Made by a program: the position numbers and the translations under genes
The notes under the pieces: model-generated
What the model saw: only the letters and a program-made list of their open reading frames with translations
Told to the model about the DNA's origin: nothing
Databases searched by the model: none
Shown: piece after piece, positions 1 to 12,657 of the stretch
Layout of the letters: each line of letters starts with the position of its first letter
Position numbering within the stretch: position 1 is the first letter of the stretch
Origin: Nymphaea colorata
Lineage: Eukaryota > Streptophyta > Magnoliopsida > Nymphaeales > Nymphaeaceae
Assembly: GCF_008831285.2 (NCBI RefSeq)
Contig: NC_045138.2
Location: forward strand, 41,159,115 to 41,223,114
Direction of reading: 5' to 3'
DNA: 64,000 nt

Positions 1-140
1 TTTAAAATTTGAACAAAGCCCAAAATAGAATTTTTCAATTTTTTTTTTAAATCCAATAGAGCGGGTTGGGTGCGAAGGCAAGGCATCTGCTGCCCCTCCT
101 CCCCTTACCTACACCCCTGCTTGGAAGCACCCCATGAATT

Positions 141-315
141 AGGGGGGGGCTAGGCCATGGCCCCGCCCCAACCAATGATTTTTTTTTACATTGGAAAAAA
201 TAATATTTTTTAATTACGTAATGCAATTTTTGTATTACAATTCAGTTTGGGTCTACCCAGATCCAGAGGTCAGACTGCCAGCCCGCCCTTGAAGAAAATC
301 CTGGCTCCGCCCCAG
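141..315 (+). mobile_element. Degenerate hAT MITE of the same family
   Basis: It shares the family order: AGGGGG-rich left end, GCCATGGCC-ACCCCAACC block, AT-rich centre, GGGTCTACCC, then AAAATCCTGGCTCCGCCCC at the right end. The left terminus is decayed (AGGGGGGGGC), and the flanks CATGAATT and CACGAATG match at only 6 of 8 positions. Same orientation as the 2829 copy. Confidence 0.6.
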
Positions 316-2820
316 CACGAATGAACCATGGATATGAGGGCACATGAATGATATATTTGTCTGTGAACAGATAAATATTAAATATTTAAAAGCCAGGGCT
401 AAACACAACATAAACCGTCGTTAAGAACACCGTAAACTGTCACTATAACAATAAAAAGATATCCAATTACAATCTTGAGACATTATGAGTAAGTCAATAT
501 CCTATGCTTATTGCTGTCCATTTTCAAAATATATCAATTTATACGATACTAATTTTGAATATTTGGCATTTTAACTTGCATAAATACGTAATATCATGAA
601 GATTAGGAAACAAAGGAATTCTTTTTTCTTGGCCAATGTACTTTTCTATCTTTGACAAAGGAAAAACCGTCAAAGGTTTGCATTCATGCTGGATCCAGAT
701 TTTCTACCGAATCGGACATATGAAATAACATTAAGATTCGGGCTCGAATTCAAATTCTGTCTTATAAAGTATAATTGGGTTAGGCTTTTATAATTGGATC
801 CCAGTCAGATAGATATCAAGTTCAGATTCAGTTTTGAAACTGCACACCAAATAACAAGCATACTCGAGTGTACTTCTTTTGCTAGATCCACATAAACAGA
901 TAAGAAACTGGATATGTCGGATCCATTTAAATCCCCACACGAGTCTTGGAAACACTAACAAGTGCAGAAGCTCAAACGCTATAGAATCGTCCCTTCAAAT
1001 GATACCCATCTTGTCTCTTGAGAAAGAATTAGATCTGTGGAAAATATCTTTGGTCTCCGGTTCCTGTAATTCTGTATATCAAAATGTTCAACATGAAAAC
1101 CACTTGTGATGCAGGGAAAGATCCAGGTGTTGTCTTGTGTATGCAGCTGCCCACCCCAGCCCGTATAATATATTTTATTTACATATTGGTTTCATAGTGG
1201 TGAACAGAGAGTTCAAGAAGCCCACTGCCCGAAAGAGAAGCCATAGGCCTCCTTTGTCCTCCAAGCTCCCGGGATTTGAGCTTGCTTCAGAACCAATATA
1301 GAGCCAGAATTGCTTCACATAATTTACTGTGTTGCATATTACTGCCCCTCAAATGTAAGATTTTTTGCATTTCTTGAATCCAGCCACAAATTTCAGGTTC
1401 TGGTTCTGATGCTTGCTGTGGTGGGTTTTGTATGATCTTTCTTGAATCTAACTAAGTGCACAAAAAAACACAAAATTACACAATAAAAGTTTGAATCTTG
1501 AAGTTATATTTAACCATATAGATGTAATCTTTATGCTTCTTAATTTCTACTCGAGTACCATGGCATGGGAATGCTTAAAACTAGCTTGCCGTGGAGAATA
1601 GATGAATGCAATCTAGACTCCAAAGTTTTCCTTCGAAAGTTAACGATATAAATATGTTTTTTATATTTTTAATGCAAGGGGATACCCAGCATTTATCAGC
1701 ATCGATACTGTGCACCGCTACTTCTGTCTTTTCAAAATATAATTGCACATATTTTGTTCTATAGAGAATAAATTCAATCGACGTTTCAAAAATGTAATTC
1801 CGCACAGATATTGCACTTAATATCTTGCGTGATAACCTCGGTTCAGTTGGAGATGAACCTGCATATTCTGGATGGAGCAATTTTTTGAGAATATTTTTAC
1901 CAGATTATGCCAAGAAACATGCAATGCGAGCACATAACTCTTGATCTTCTTTAGCTTGAATGTTTTAGCTGGCCGTAGATCACCAACAAAATTAAGCAAA
2001 ATCATGAATTTACTTTAGCCTTGTAACTCATATTCCTTGAGGGCCTGAACACTGTCTCAACAGCGCATGATGATAAGCAAACGGTGGACGAAGCATCTGT
2101 GGACGCTTGCTCTGTTGGTTTCTGAACGCTCCCCTCGAAGCCCAACCCCTGCATAAGTTTGAAGCCTTCAAATTGCGTTGAGAAAGTCGGAGAGACATAA
2201 TTGTGACTTGTCCATTAGAGTATAAGGTGAAAAGTACTAGTAAACTTATAAGCCTTCAGAAGAATGTTGTGTCCTCAGAATCACATTCCTATAACATGCA
2301 CTCAAAGAAAACACAATTTTCTTCTTGTTTCCAAAAACTTTGTATAGATAGATCTAGCATTTGATTGATCTAAGAATCACGTCCATGATCATATTATTTT
2401 TCCTATAATAAGAACATAAAGCCCTTTGAGAACTGTGTTCCAAGAATACTTCTGATCAGAACGCTGGTGTTCTTATGATCAAATGGGTGCGTTCTCGTGT
2501 TCCTTGAAGTGCTCTCCCATGTTATGGGACCCAGCCAAGTGAAGTACCCAATGAACCTTATGCACCCCGATAGGCATAGCGTAGGCGGATAGGTGAAAGT
2601 TCAACCGTCAATTTCATTCTCATGGGCACTACTCTTCTAAACTATAAATTGTAGATGCACAACACTCTTATAGACGGGTGTCTCGCTCCCCACCCATATG
2701 AAGCAACACTTGACCTCAGGGATAGTAGGAGGCGTTTCTGCCTTATTGCATAATCTCCACTCGGACGGTAGGGCCCACTAGACTCTAGGGCACTTTGTAT
2801 TCTCTGCAATTATCAGTACC
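316..2820. other. Intergenic, no gene seen
   Basis: AT-rich DNA. Degenerate GGATCC/GATTCAGATTC-like phrases occur at 680-860. No open frame with a recognisable domain and no RNA gene. Confidence 0.6.
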
Positions 2821-2828
2821 CTCGCCGA

Positions 2829-3021
2829 TAGGGGCGGAGGGAGGGGGCGCCCACCTAAGCCGTGGCCGCACCCCAACTAATTCAAAAAAAATTTACATTA
2901 CAAAAATTGAAAATTTTTAGTTGCATAATGTATTTTTTAGATTCGGGTTTAGTTTGACCCTACCCGATAAGTTCATCGGACCATTTGACCACCCCTAAAA
3001 AAAATCCTAGCTCCGCCCCTG
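2829..3021 (+). mobile_element. Non-autonomous hAT element (MITE), TIR TAGGGGCGGAG/CTCCGCCCCTG
   Basis: 193 bp. The ends are inverted: AGGGGCGGAG on the left and CTCCGCCCCT on the right. The flanks are 8-bp duplications, CTCGCCGA (2821-2828) and CTCGCCGG (3022-3029), 7 of 8 matching. The CAGGGGCGGAG-type terminus and 8-bp duplication fit the Tip100-like branch of the hAT superfamily. The inside is AT-rich with no coding capacity. It is related to the copies at 141, 17101 and 39629. Confidence 0.8.
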
Positions 3022-3177
3022 CTCGCCGGCATACACAACCTGAAGTTGTTGTATGCATCTCCAACTGTGGAAGTTCTTCAATGTCGAGTTTGATGCCGTT
3101 TCCATGGAAATTCCATTGTCTTCTGTAAAGGGTTTTCTTTGTCCAAGTGGGCTTTCATTTAAAGTATAATTATTTGT

Positions 3178-3310
3178 TTGGTAAAGGTGAATGCCCCTCT
3201 ACTCCTTGATAGGCGGCCAGTTGCTTGTTCAAATCTTAGTAGCGCCGAGCCATGCCTCGACTGCAGGAGCAAGGGAACAATCTTGGAGGTTTTATCTAAG
3301 CAAGCAACAA
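3178..3310 (+). mobile_element. Divergent SINE head
   Basis: GATAGGCGGCCAGTTGCTTG followed by TTCAAATCTTAG and CGCCGAGCCA aligns with GGTAGGCGGCTAGCTTCTG and TTCGAATATCCGAG in the 35777 SINE. The tail part is not recognisable. Confidence 0.4.
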
Positions 3311-4692
3311 AATCTCCATATCATGTACTCCAAATTGAGAGAGACATTGAGGAAAATGAAAAATACTACTTTCTTAGATTCATGAACCAAATTCGATTCA
3401 GTTCTATAACTAAACCCACCCAGCCAAGTGTTTAGAGAACTTTTGTCCACAAAAGCGAAAGCCGACACTATCTTCTAAGAGTGCAAAATTCGCCGGCCCT
3501 ACCTGCGATTCACGATACGCCCACGACCAGTCCGACCTGATCCACGTCATTTTGATGTATGGGGTCCAGCTCTAGAGAATAGGATCCAGTGATGGACATG
3601 AGCTGCATGGCAGCACCCACCATTGATGCCCACTGATGGCTACATGGCCGAGAAGGCCAAGGAGAACTATTGAGCAACAGGATGTGCCCATGGACCCACT
3701 GTCAATTCTGGGCGCGCCTTTGGAACAAGCCCACATGGGCCTGAGCTCAAGTCCATTGAACCTTTTGTTTCACGCTAGCTAGTCCGCATCAAAGCCATTG
3801 CCAAGATTTTGTTGTTCCTCTGTCTAAAACATATCACGATCAATTTGGATTCTCTTTGGCCATAATTCTGGTCCTAAACAAGCAAAAGTTTGGAGACGAA
3901 AAATTATTAGTAGTTTCTCCTTTATGAAATTTTACTTTTCTATAATTTAAAATATTATATTGATTGAATTGTAGAAAGCAAAATTAATGACCTTATTTTG
4001 GGGAGATGCTTTTCATGGATTGAATTTATCACACTGGTTTGAATCCAAAAGATTGTACCATTTTGTCATTGAGGGTCTAATATAGATCTGTATCATATAT
4101 AATCTGTCTCATGATCAAATTTAAGATTGGATCCACAAAAAGTGATCCATGATCTGATTCTCGCATGGAAACCCGATTTGCTCGGATTCAAGCCAGCAAA
4201 ATGGACTCATGAGGCAATTGTCCTTAGACTTCCATAGAAGAGTAGGCAGCATGTTGGATAATTTCTGACCTATGCAAGAGTTTGTCAAATCCAGAGTCTC
4301 GCCAAAGACTTGACCAGGCCAACCTAGCCCAGTCCATGGTGGGCCTGGATTTGCGTGGACCTGGCAACCCAGTGAGAGCCACAATTGACTTAAGATGCAG
4401 GTTACTGGATGGTTCAAAATAAGCAGAGTTATTTTGAGCTGATGATATGGGATATTTCTGCATGTAGACTTTTTGTCCCTAATCTCCGAAGAGGTCCCAA
4501 AGTCCAGATTTTCTTTCATACCAGCCAAATATTTTTTCGTCCCAATCTTTGGAATATATTCATGAAACAATTACAAACTGTTCAGTTTGTCAAACGGGCT
4601 CTTAGTATAATACATGTCAAAACATTCACTCTACTGCTTCGGTTTCTGGCATCCCTTTCATTTACTAGTAACTATGTACGAGTCAAACCTCC
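3311..4692. other. Intergenic, no gene seen
   Basis: Contains a GC-richer stretch at 4290-4385 with AGGCC and CCTGGCAACCC phrases that resemble the 19840-20100 region. Open frames of up to 149 codons lack domains and overlap on opposite strands. Confidence 0.5.
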
Positions 4693-4874
4693 GTGTTTGC
4701 GTTTGATTACCATGGATCTTAGATCCGAGGTTTTCAAGTCCAACCCTCTCCCCCCACATTTTTTACATTAAAGGGTACTTGAAATCCGCATTCGGGTACA
4801 TGCTGTTGATTCCAGCTATCATGGATTTGAGATGCCCTCGGGTCTAAGATCCGTGGGGAATCAAACGCAACCTG
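4693..4874. mobile_element. Foldback MITE with GATCTTAGATCC-type inverted ends
   Basis: The left end GTTTGCGTTTGATTACCATG, then GATCTTAGATCCGAGG (about 4695-4730) is mirrored by CCTCGGGTCTAAGATCCGTG and GGGAATCAAACGCAACC (4836-4872). That gives about 30 matching bases of 36. No clear target duplication was found. Confidence 0.55.
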
Positions 4875-4956
4875 AGAGCCTCAATGGGTAGATACTTCAC
4901 TTGGACAAATTTTAACAAAACTTCATCTTACATTTGGCTCACTGGCAACTCTGATT

Positions 4957-5123
4957 ACGTGTTTGAGAGCCTCAGATTTCGAAGTACAAAATCGAGGATT
5001 TGACAAAGTATGGATCTCAAATCATATTTTGAAAAGTCTGACAAACTGAGATTGAAGAATTTCAAACTTGGATTGACAAAAGATCTGATTTAAGAGACTC
5101 AAAATCAGAGAATCTCAAACAAG
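4957..5123. mobile_element. Short foldback element
   Basis: GTGTTTGAGAGCCTCAGATT (4959-4978) is mirrored by AAAATCAGAGAATCTCAAAC (5101-5120). The interior is AT-rich and non-coding. No clean target duplication. Confidence 0.45.
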
Positions 5124-5671
5124 AGATCGGAGATGATAGTGAAACTGAAACGGCCTTTAAAAATAAATTCTTACTTGAATGGTAGTAGTATATATAATAT
5201 ATAAAGAAGAATTTGGGGTCCCATATCAAGACTATCCCCAGAATTCGGATTTCTTTGAGACTGGACCCACACGGGTGTGGCCAGAGTCCAAACGCGCTTT
5301 AAGTTCTGGAAGGTAAGGGGAACTTGGTTGCCCTACTCATTATTGAGTCAAATTCGCTTTTCTTTTTTCTTTTTTTTTAAATAACTGTTCAAGTTTTAAA
5401 ACGAAGAACTTGCAATTCAAATTCATAATCCACAACCACACCATTAATGTCGTTTATATATTGATATTCAATGTTAAAAAAAAATGTATTTAAATTGGGT
5501 AAGAAGGAAAAAATTTGTGAATTAACATTAGATGACTGATTTTTTTTTTTTCTCTCATTTTTGCCTCAATAGTCTATGTGCAGTAAATGAAAGGTTTAGA
5601 TTGTTTCTAATGAACTAGCACTTAAGGATCTGCCACTTATCTGTGAATAGGTGTAAATAGAGGTTAAACTA

Positions 5672-5945
5672 TTGTCACAAATACCGTGATCAGGAAAATC
5701 TTTGGAAATTTTTTAAATCTTGGGAAAATCTAAATAATTTTTAAAAAATAAAAAAAATCATAAAAAACGTTTAACGTATTAAGATTATTACAATCTTGGG
5801 AAAAATCATGATAAGATATCGATGTTTTCATTTTTGGCAAGATTCTCAAAATCTCGCTTTTTTTTTCGTTTTATGTAATTTTCTCGTAGATGTCACTAGA
5901 TCTTCAAGATTCTCGTGATATCTACGACACTGCGAGTGTGTGTCC
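5672..5945. mobile_element. AT-rich foldback element (GTCACA ends), copy 1
   Basis: Starts near GTCACAAATACCGTGATCAG and ends near TCTCGTGATATCTACGACAC. The interior (CTTGGGAAAAATC, TCTCGTAGATGTCACTAGAT) resembles the 45340-45600 and 48706-49054 segments. Ends are only partly inverted. Confidence 0.4.
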
Positions 5946-7344
5946 AACATTAGATGTTAAACCCATCCATAGAAATGAATCTAGCACTTACGGGTCTGGA
6001 ACTTATCAGTGGGTAGGTGACAAACATTAGATGTCAAACCCATCGATGATAACCTAGGCCTTTGATTTTTTGCATATTGATGGTTGACAGAAAAAGTAGA
6101 AAAGATTGTGAATCTATACTAGATCATTAAAATGCTTTATATCTTCTTTTTCATCATTTATTTTCTCCTAACTGTCCATTGAAGTAAATCAAAAGCTTAA
6201 ATTATTCATGATAGGTTTAACACCTAAGAGTCTGATACTTAACTATGTCTCTGTATATGTCATTTGATCTTTTAAGTGCAGATGAATGAAGATAAGCAGT
6301 TACTCATCAAAGTGCTTGACGATCTGGGAAGCACATGACAAAGGGTATTCTTCTGCTATGAACTAAAGTTTAGAAGAACTAAGTTTTTTCTACATTGCAG
6401 AAGAACTGGAGTTTGGCCAAAGATAGCGTAGGTATACAAGCTTCTGACTCTGTTTTTGTTCCTGCACAGGTTCAGTTTTTTAATGAAATTTGGATGAATA
6501 TAGGAAGAAGAAACTACCAAATAGACCTAAGGTTGAGAAGCAACTGGTTGACTTGGGTGCTCAATCATTAGAGTCTAAATTGCATATTATTTTCTGTTAG
6601 CTGCACAGATTTGAAAAGAGGGTTAGTTGTTCATTTGAAAATATTCCAACCACTCATCAATTTTTATATCCATTTTTTTCATTAATTTGTTTTGTCATCA
6701 ATTCCCTGAAAAAAATAAATATTGAAATCAAAAGATCGGTAGGTGCTTCCCAAGAACTTTACTTTACATACGTGTAAAGTAGCTAATTCTCATATACGAG
6801 ATAAATAAATAAATAAATCACTTTGAGCAATTTTTCACCTTAGTGTCGCCAAAATCTTGAGAAAACTGTTTCCCTTTCTTTACTGAATCCACAAGAATGT
6901 GAAATCTTGAGACCTCAAACCATGTAGATGTACAATCTCTATATGCTGCTTTTGTATATGAACTCAGAATATTTTTTCGTTGGACAAAAGAATATGAGAA
7001 ATTTTATGCCTTTTTCGATCGGCTGTAAACTGCCCATCACTTATTTAGACAGAACCACATCATCGTGGCAAACCACTTGTGTGTGTCAATGATTCTTTCC
7101 GAGTTTTATATGACAGGAGGAATTTCATCATCAAGATGCTTCTGACAACAACTTCCAAATTTAGGCATTCACTTGTTATCAAAAAAGTTACATCTCCAAA
7201 ATTGAGCACAACAAAATTTGAATGAATGGATTTACAGGGGTGTTACCTCTCTACTACAAGCAAGAAAAGAAAAAAAATCATGTATTAACAGTGACAAACA
7301 TCGTCTTTCTTGGTGATGGCCTTGCCAAGAGTTCCATATACATC
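5946..7344. other. Intergenic and likely 3' flank of the response regulator
   Basis: AT-rich. The 3' end of the minus-strand response regulator transcript should fall in the upper part (about 7100-7344). Nothing else recognised. Confidence 0.5.
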
Positions 7345-8421
7345 TCAGGGCAAAGTCAACCCACCAAATCTGAGCCTTCTGCTTCCTGAAGAAAAGATGT
7401 CAGAGATAACTTTTCTCTTGTTTGGACTCAATTGTTGCTGTTGATGACAATACTGCTGTACTTGTGGTTGCAGTTGCGGCTGCTGTTGTTGTGTTTGTGA
7501 TTGTGGCATCTGTTGTAGGTGTTCCTGAGGTTCTGGGGATTGTTCTGGCGACCTCTCCTTCTCTTTGATTTTCCCTTTCAGTAGATGGGGTTTAAGCCTA
7601 TTAACATCTGATAATTGCACGGGTTTGACAAAAAATTCCTCTGCCCCTCCTTCCAAACACCTGTTTTCATTCAGTATTTTAGCCAACCCAGGATATAATC
7701 TATTCATTTATCATAGTTGCAAGAAGGAAAAACAAAGGAACCAACTTTGCCCATGTAAGGAAGCATGAAATCCAAGGACCATTTCCTCTCACCTGTTAAT
7801 CCTTGAGGGCAGATTCTCAGAAGACATAACCACCACTGGTATATCCCTTAGAGAAGAAGACCCCTGAGATAAATGGAAAAACTAATGAGACCAGGGGATT
7901 CAGAAAAGCAAACGAAGAAGACACTAAAATAAAAGGGCAACACAGGCCTACCTTGATCTGTTTCAACAGATCGTATCCAGTCATCCCAGGCATGCAGTAA
8001 TCGGTTATAATCAAGTTGACCTCCATTTCCTGTAAAAATTGAAAAGGGGGAAAGGAGGAAGAACGACCCGTTAGAAATCAATTGGGGAAAAACATCCAAC
8101 TTAAACCAAAACAAAAAAAACTCCCAAGACCAAATCCTTACATGGTTCAATCCCAAATATTCCAAAGCTTTGGACCCAGAATCGAAACTTGTAACTGCAG
8201 CAAAGAACAGCGGTGTGTCAGAGATAGAAGAGAGAAGTTGCAGAAAAAGAAGAAAAACAGACTGAGGCGACCGAAGAAACAGATCATGCTTTCAATCGAG
8301 ACATACCATGATAAGAAGATATCTTGAGGAGTTTCTCAATGAGTTTTCTGTCTATGAGGCTGTCATCGACTGCAAGGACGTGAAAGGGAGGAGCATCGGA
8401 TGCTGCGCTCATGGTTTCCAT
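7345..8421 (-). CDS. Type-A two-component response regulator (ARR/RR family), 5 exons
   Basis: Exons on the minus strand: 8421-8307, 8194-8142, 8029-7952, 7863-7793, 7660-7345. All introns are GT-AG and the phases join into 210 aa. The receiver domain fills residues 13-133. The acidic pair D19-D20 (LAVDD), phospho-acceptor D66 ([15 protein letters not shown]), the MSSEN segment (95-99) and lysine K118 (FFVKP) are all present, so it should accept phosphate from a histidine phosphotransfer protein. There is no Myb-like GARP domain, which makes it type A: by family knowledge, a cytokinin-induced negative regulator of cytokinin signalling. The tail is rich in glutamine (19 of 37 residues, 146-182) and ends in a basic KRK and SRRLRF stretch. 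An alternative start is M4 at 8412. It most resembles the longer-tailed ARR8/ARR9-like members, but the subgroup is a guess. Confidence 0.95.
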
Positions 8422-8700
8422 TGGGCACAAGATCGCCAAGGCTATGCAGGGAGACTCAGGATGAAGAGAAATTTAAGGGTGGCGACGAGAGGAGGCAAGG
8501 GGATGCTGATGGCTCTCAAGGGCCGATTGGAAGAAAGCCCATCACATTCTGGGCTGAAATAGACGCGCCCAAGATCTTAGAATGCAAAGATCCGACCAGA
8601 TTTTCACCGAATCTTACAAATTCCATTAGACCCAAATGGGAAACGTGAGATTGCTCAGAGATCTCCTTATTCTTTTTTCCCCTCTGCCTTCTTTCTTACA
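8422..8700 (-). promoter_or_regulatory. Proximal promoter / leader of the response-regulator gene, with a cytokinin-type motif
   Basis: This is the region just upstream of the type-A regulator start codon, read on the minus strand. The palindrome AAGATCTT lies at 8571-8578, about 150 bp upstream of the ATG. It matches the extended cytokinin response motif (AAGAT[T/C]TT) reported for type-B response regulator binding. Shorter GATC and GATT cores also occur nearby at 8586-8625. I do not see a clear TATA box, and the transcription start is not known. Motif matches alone do not prove function. Confidence 0.4.
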
Positions 8701-9827
8701 CAAGTAGTGAGAAAGAAAGCAGAAACTGCAAGAGGGGTAGATGGATTCTTTGATTTGGACACATATGGCGTTCTCGTTCTCTCAAATGCTCTGTTGCAGT
8801 TCATTACCCACACCTTTTGCTTGATTTCCAGCCTACCCATTGTTTTAAACAGCCAATATGGTGAAAGAAACTCGGATATTTCTGTCATTTTCATAAGATC
8901 AAAGCTTCCTGACACAAGGGTTGAGAATATCTTTGACCAAATCTTGTGATACCCTTTTGGTAATTCCTCCTGCGGGCGTCCCTTTCAAAATCTGGTCTTT
9001 GGTAGTGCAGCAATGGCCCACATGATCCGCTGTGTAGATTTGGTGATCTCATATTTGTTCGTTTTAAATTCAGTGTTTTTTAATGAGAGAGAGACAAGGA
9101 TCACCTGTTGCAGAAAAGGATTATCGAAGCTTGAGTATCAATTACTACCGAAATGAGGCCATTATAAAATCCTGAACTTCAGCCGTCGCAGTTCCGTTGG
9201 TAGACATGGCCTTCCATGGGAAGCCCAGGAATGCCACCGCTTATGGGCAGCAAGAAAACCAAGTTGCGAGAATGTTGATAAACATTTCTAACTGTTCTTC
9301 TCTTCTTGACGGCAGATCTTCCGCATTTGAATCGGGCCAATTTAGAAACATATATCGGATAATTCATAGCCTGGATATTTGTTTCCAATTGTCGATTTGG
9401 CCAATCTCAGCAACGTTGATCAGACAGATTGTTCCAATCTTCTTTTCTAGACGTTAATCCGTGCCAATTCAGCAATGCAAATCGTGGAGGTATTTTAGTT
9501 TGATATCTTTCTTTCTCCGGCGCTTGATATCAGATTGAACGGCATACAGTTTCTTATTATACAGGTTGCATTTGAATATCAATGCAGATTAGAGCAGTTA
9601 GGATATAGTTTGACACTTTGGTCTTTTCGTCTGTTGCAAAATCATCTGATTTTTTCATGTATTTAGGTCATCTGAAATCCGAACTACCTCCTAAGTATCA
9701 AACACCGAATCTGACAAACAGGATTTTTGATTCGGTTCCCATTTCCATCCAAGATTTGCGCTCTGGCTTTTGGAGCTGAGCTAGAAATCCTTTATCTGTT
9801 GTTTGCTTCAAAGTTTAAACATCATCG

Positions 9828-10043
9828 CTATTGTAAGATCCAAGGCGACATCAAAGCGTGATACTCTGCAGTCCTCCTGCTGCCAATGATGTTTGTTTCT
9901 GTGGCTTCTTTCTCGTGGTCTAAAGTCTTCATTACCGAGTCGACGAAGGACCATGAGACAAATTTAACATCAAGAGGGTTGGAAGAAATTATCATCGACT
10001 CTCGGTCCCCTGTTTGAAAAGCTGGGACAGGAACAAATGCCAT
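9828..10043 (-). other. Unrecognised short open frame
   Basis: A 71-codon minus-strand frame (starting MAFVPVPAFQTGDRESMI) with balanced amino-acid use. No family recognised and no splice partners found. It could be a gene fragment or chance. Confidence 0.15.
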
Positions 10044-12570
10044 TAATGATTAATGACAGAGATAAAACTTAATTAAGGGGATGGCTGTACCTCCTTTGGA
10101 CTTAGTCCAGAGCATTCATGTCTTTATTTTAAGACCAACCCCTGGTTTCCTTGTCCCTGTCAACCTTTTGGTGTGTCAAGTCATGTGCTCTACCCCATGT
10201 TGACCAAGTGGGTGGAAGCAAAATTATTTGATTTCCTGAAGATCTGCTGGCCATGGGCCTTGCTTCCCCATTTAGCAGATGTGCTCTCTCTGCCATATGG
10301 ACCACCCCTGTTCTTGGACACAAGGCAATTTTAAAATACAGATGTGCTGAGAGAAATAAAAGAAAAGCGTCTTTTTCTCTTCTTTTCACTCTCGTGGGTA
10401 TGCCAACTTTTAGTTGAAACTCATCTTTTCTGCTCCCATATCACACAAGTCATGCACTAATTTTGCAGGTGCAGTCTCCAAGTCTGAAGACCTAAAAGCC
10501 TATACTAAGAGATTATGTGCAGATCAGCTTTTAGAAGCTCATAGGGACCTCAGGTTGTCGGTTCGGTTTCCGTGGGTGCCGACCTCGTGGAGGCAAGGGA
10601 AAACAAGCAACTTTTTGATCTAAGAAGACATGGAATTCTTGAAGAACTTTCAGACTGTTGAACAATAAAACCACTTCTGTGGGATTAGTTTTCTGCAGAA
10701 AAGATTAAGATTCAGGGAACACAAATTTTCTTCTTATTGTACATGAAGATATGCTTGGATCGATTCAAACCAGAGAATAAAGTCCAAGATTTTTAACCTA
10801 ACATATCTTCACAAGTTGGGGACTGTTTGGATTCATTAGTTGTAACCAATCTTGAGAAGCACTGCACTATGGCTAGGGACCATCACCCATCTGGCCACCT
10901 AACCACCAAACAGATCAGACATGTGAAGGTGATGCCATGGGAGGTTGTTTGGGAACAAAGCCATATCACCATAATGTGTGCTCCAAAACCATGTCCATGG
11001 AGTTTATTGTCCTTGCAACAGCTTTTTAATGTTTTGGACCTTTCTAGATGTGCTTGAGCAGGAGGATCACTAGGCATATGTCCTGTTTGTGGGCTAGGGA
11101 TTGCCAGTGGATTAGATTTATCTGATTACCCGACCCGTATCCGATACTTTCTAGGGTTTGGTAAGTGAGGAGAATAAGATCATGTCGCTACTCGAATTCG
11201 GATTTGGAATGTATTTTTTATATGGGTCCGAAGCGAAAACGCGGCGATTATATCGCAAATTAAGTCACAATTTAACAGAATTATGAGTCGAGGCCCAATT
11301 GAGGATATGATCCTTTTGATTTGGATTTGCTATATCTTTCATGTACAACCTGCAGACAGCCATTTTGCTAAAAGCAAAGGTAAGGACTGACCCAGCCTGC
11401 CCCCTCTAGGGACACACCTTAGTGTGGGACACTAGGGGATGTGCCCTACAAAATGATGAAATAGCACCTAGTGTTCATTCTTCTTTTCCATTTTTTTTTT
11501 TATTTTGTTTTTGTTTTTTCAAGTTTAAATGCACTATAGTTATTGTTTACTTGATATATAGCGTGCTTGATGTGGATTCCTATATGCTTTTCAAAATTTA
11601 AATGTTTTTTTATATATTTATTGAAAATGACAAAAATAATGTAAAGTATTTAGTTTAACTGAAGAAATTTTTAGGACGGATTAGCCACTAATGTGTCAAG
11701 ATAATTTTTTAGAAGCATGTCAACATCGTAGATGAGTTGTCTGGTTGATGGGGGAACAGATTATGAGTTACTAATCAAAATTTAGAGGAACTGTTATCAA
11801 TTATTTCTGTGTTTATTGTATTGTATGGGTTCGGGCGGATCATGTGGGCTCATCAACTAAAGAACATTTTTAGATGTGCTTTGTTTTGTTTTTTAAAGAA
11901 GGCCTTAAATGCAAGACAAAGCTACTTAGCATGATAAAGAATTTCATAGGTGGGGAGAAATCTACAACTCCCCTTTCCCCCTTTGCCTTCAATTTTCCAT
12001 CTTTTCGTTGATTCCTGCTTTCCACTTTTATTCGTAATTATCTCTACCTTTTTGTTGATCTAATCTCCTTTCCCATAAAAAAGATATCAATGTCAATGCA
12101 TATCAACTCTGAAGGAGTCCAAAAAAATATCCAAAAAAAAAAAAAATTGGTATAGTCAGTTCAAAACAATATCATAAATGTCGTTTAACGAGCATTTGGC
12201 AATATGTTATATTGTTGTAGTATTCTCTGATTCTATTTCAATTTTAAAAACAGCTTTATGAAATAAAAACAAATTGTTTCTATTGCCAAACGGCCATTTA
12301 GAGGTTGTTTGGCAATGAGAACATTTGGCAATGAGAACAATAACATATTGTTTTATATATTTGCCCCAAAGGTTTGGGCAAAGTCATGGCTGAATGTTAT
12401 GTGAATCTACCCTTATATGAAATAATATATTATTGTTCCCATTGCCAAGCACCTTCTTATAGTGTATTTGACGACAATAGCATATTATTGCCGTCTCATG
12501 AATCTGTCCTAAAAAATAAGACAGATTTGTGGAACCCTTGTTACAGTTTTATTTGTATCTGTTGTGTTCA

Positions 12571-12657
12571 TGCGACAATAACAATATATTACTATTACTA
12601 GACAGTCATTCAAACAACAAAGTGCACCAAAGTGCGACAATAACAATATATTACTAT
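12571..12657. repeat. 25-bp direct repeat
   Basis: TGCGACAATAACAATATATT followed by ACTAT occurs at 12571-12595 and again at 12633-12657. It is part of an AT-rich region (12180-12660) with several CAATATGTTATATTG-like dyads. Confidence 0.8.

Noticed and set aside
4121-4771. Overlapping open frames of 79-149 codons on both strands
   Set aside because: They conflict with one another, have no domain, and overlap foldback repeat sequence.
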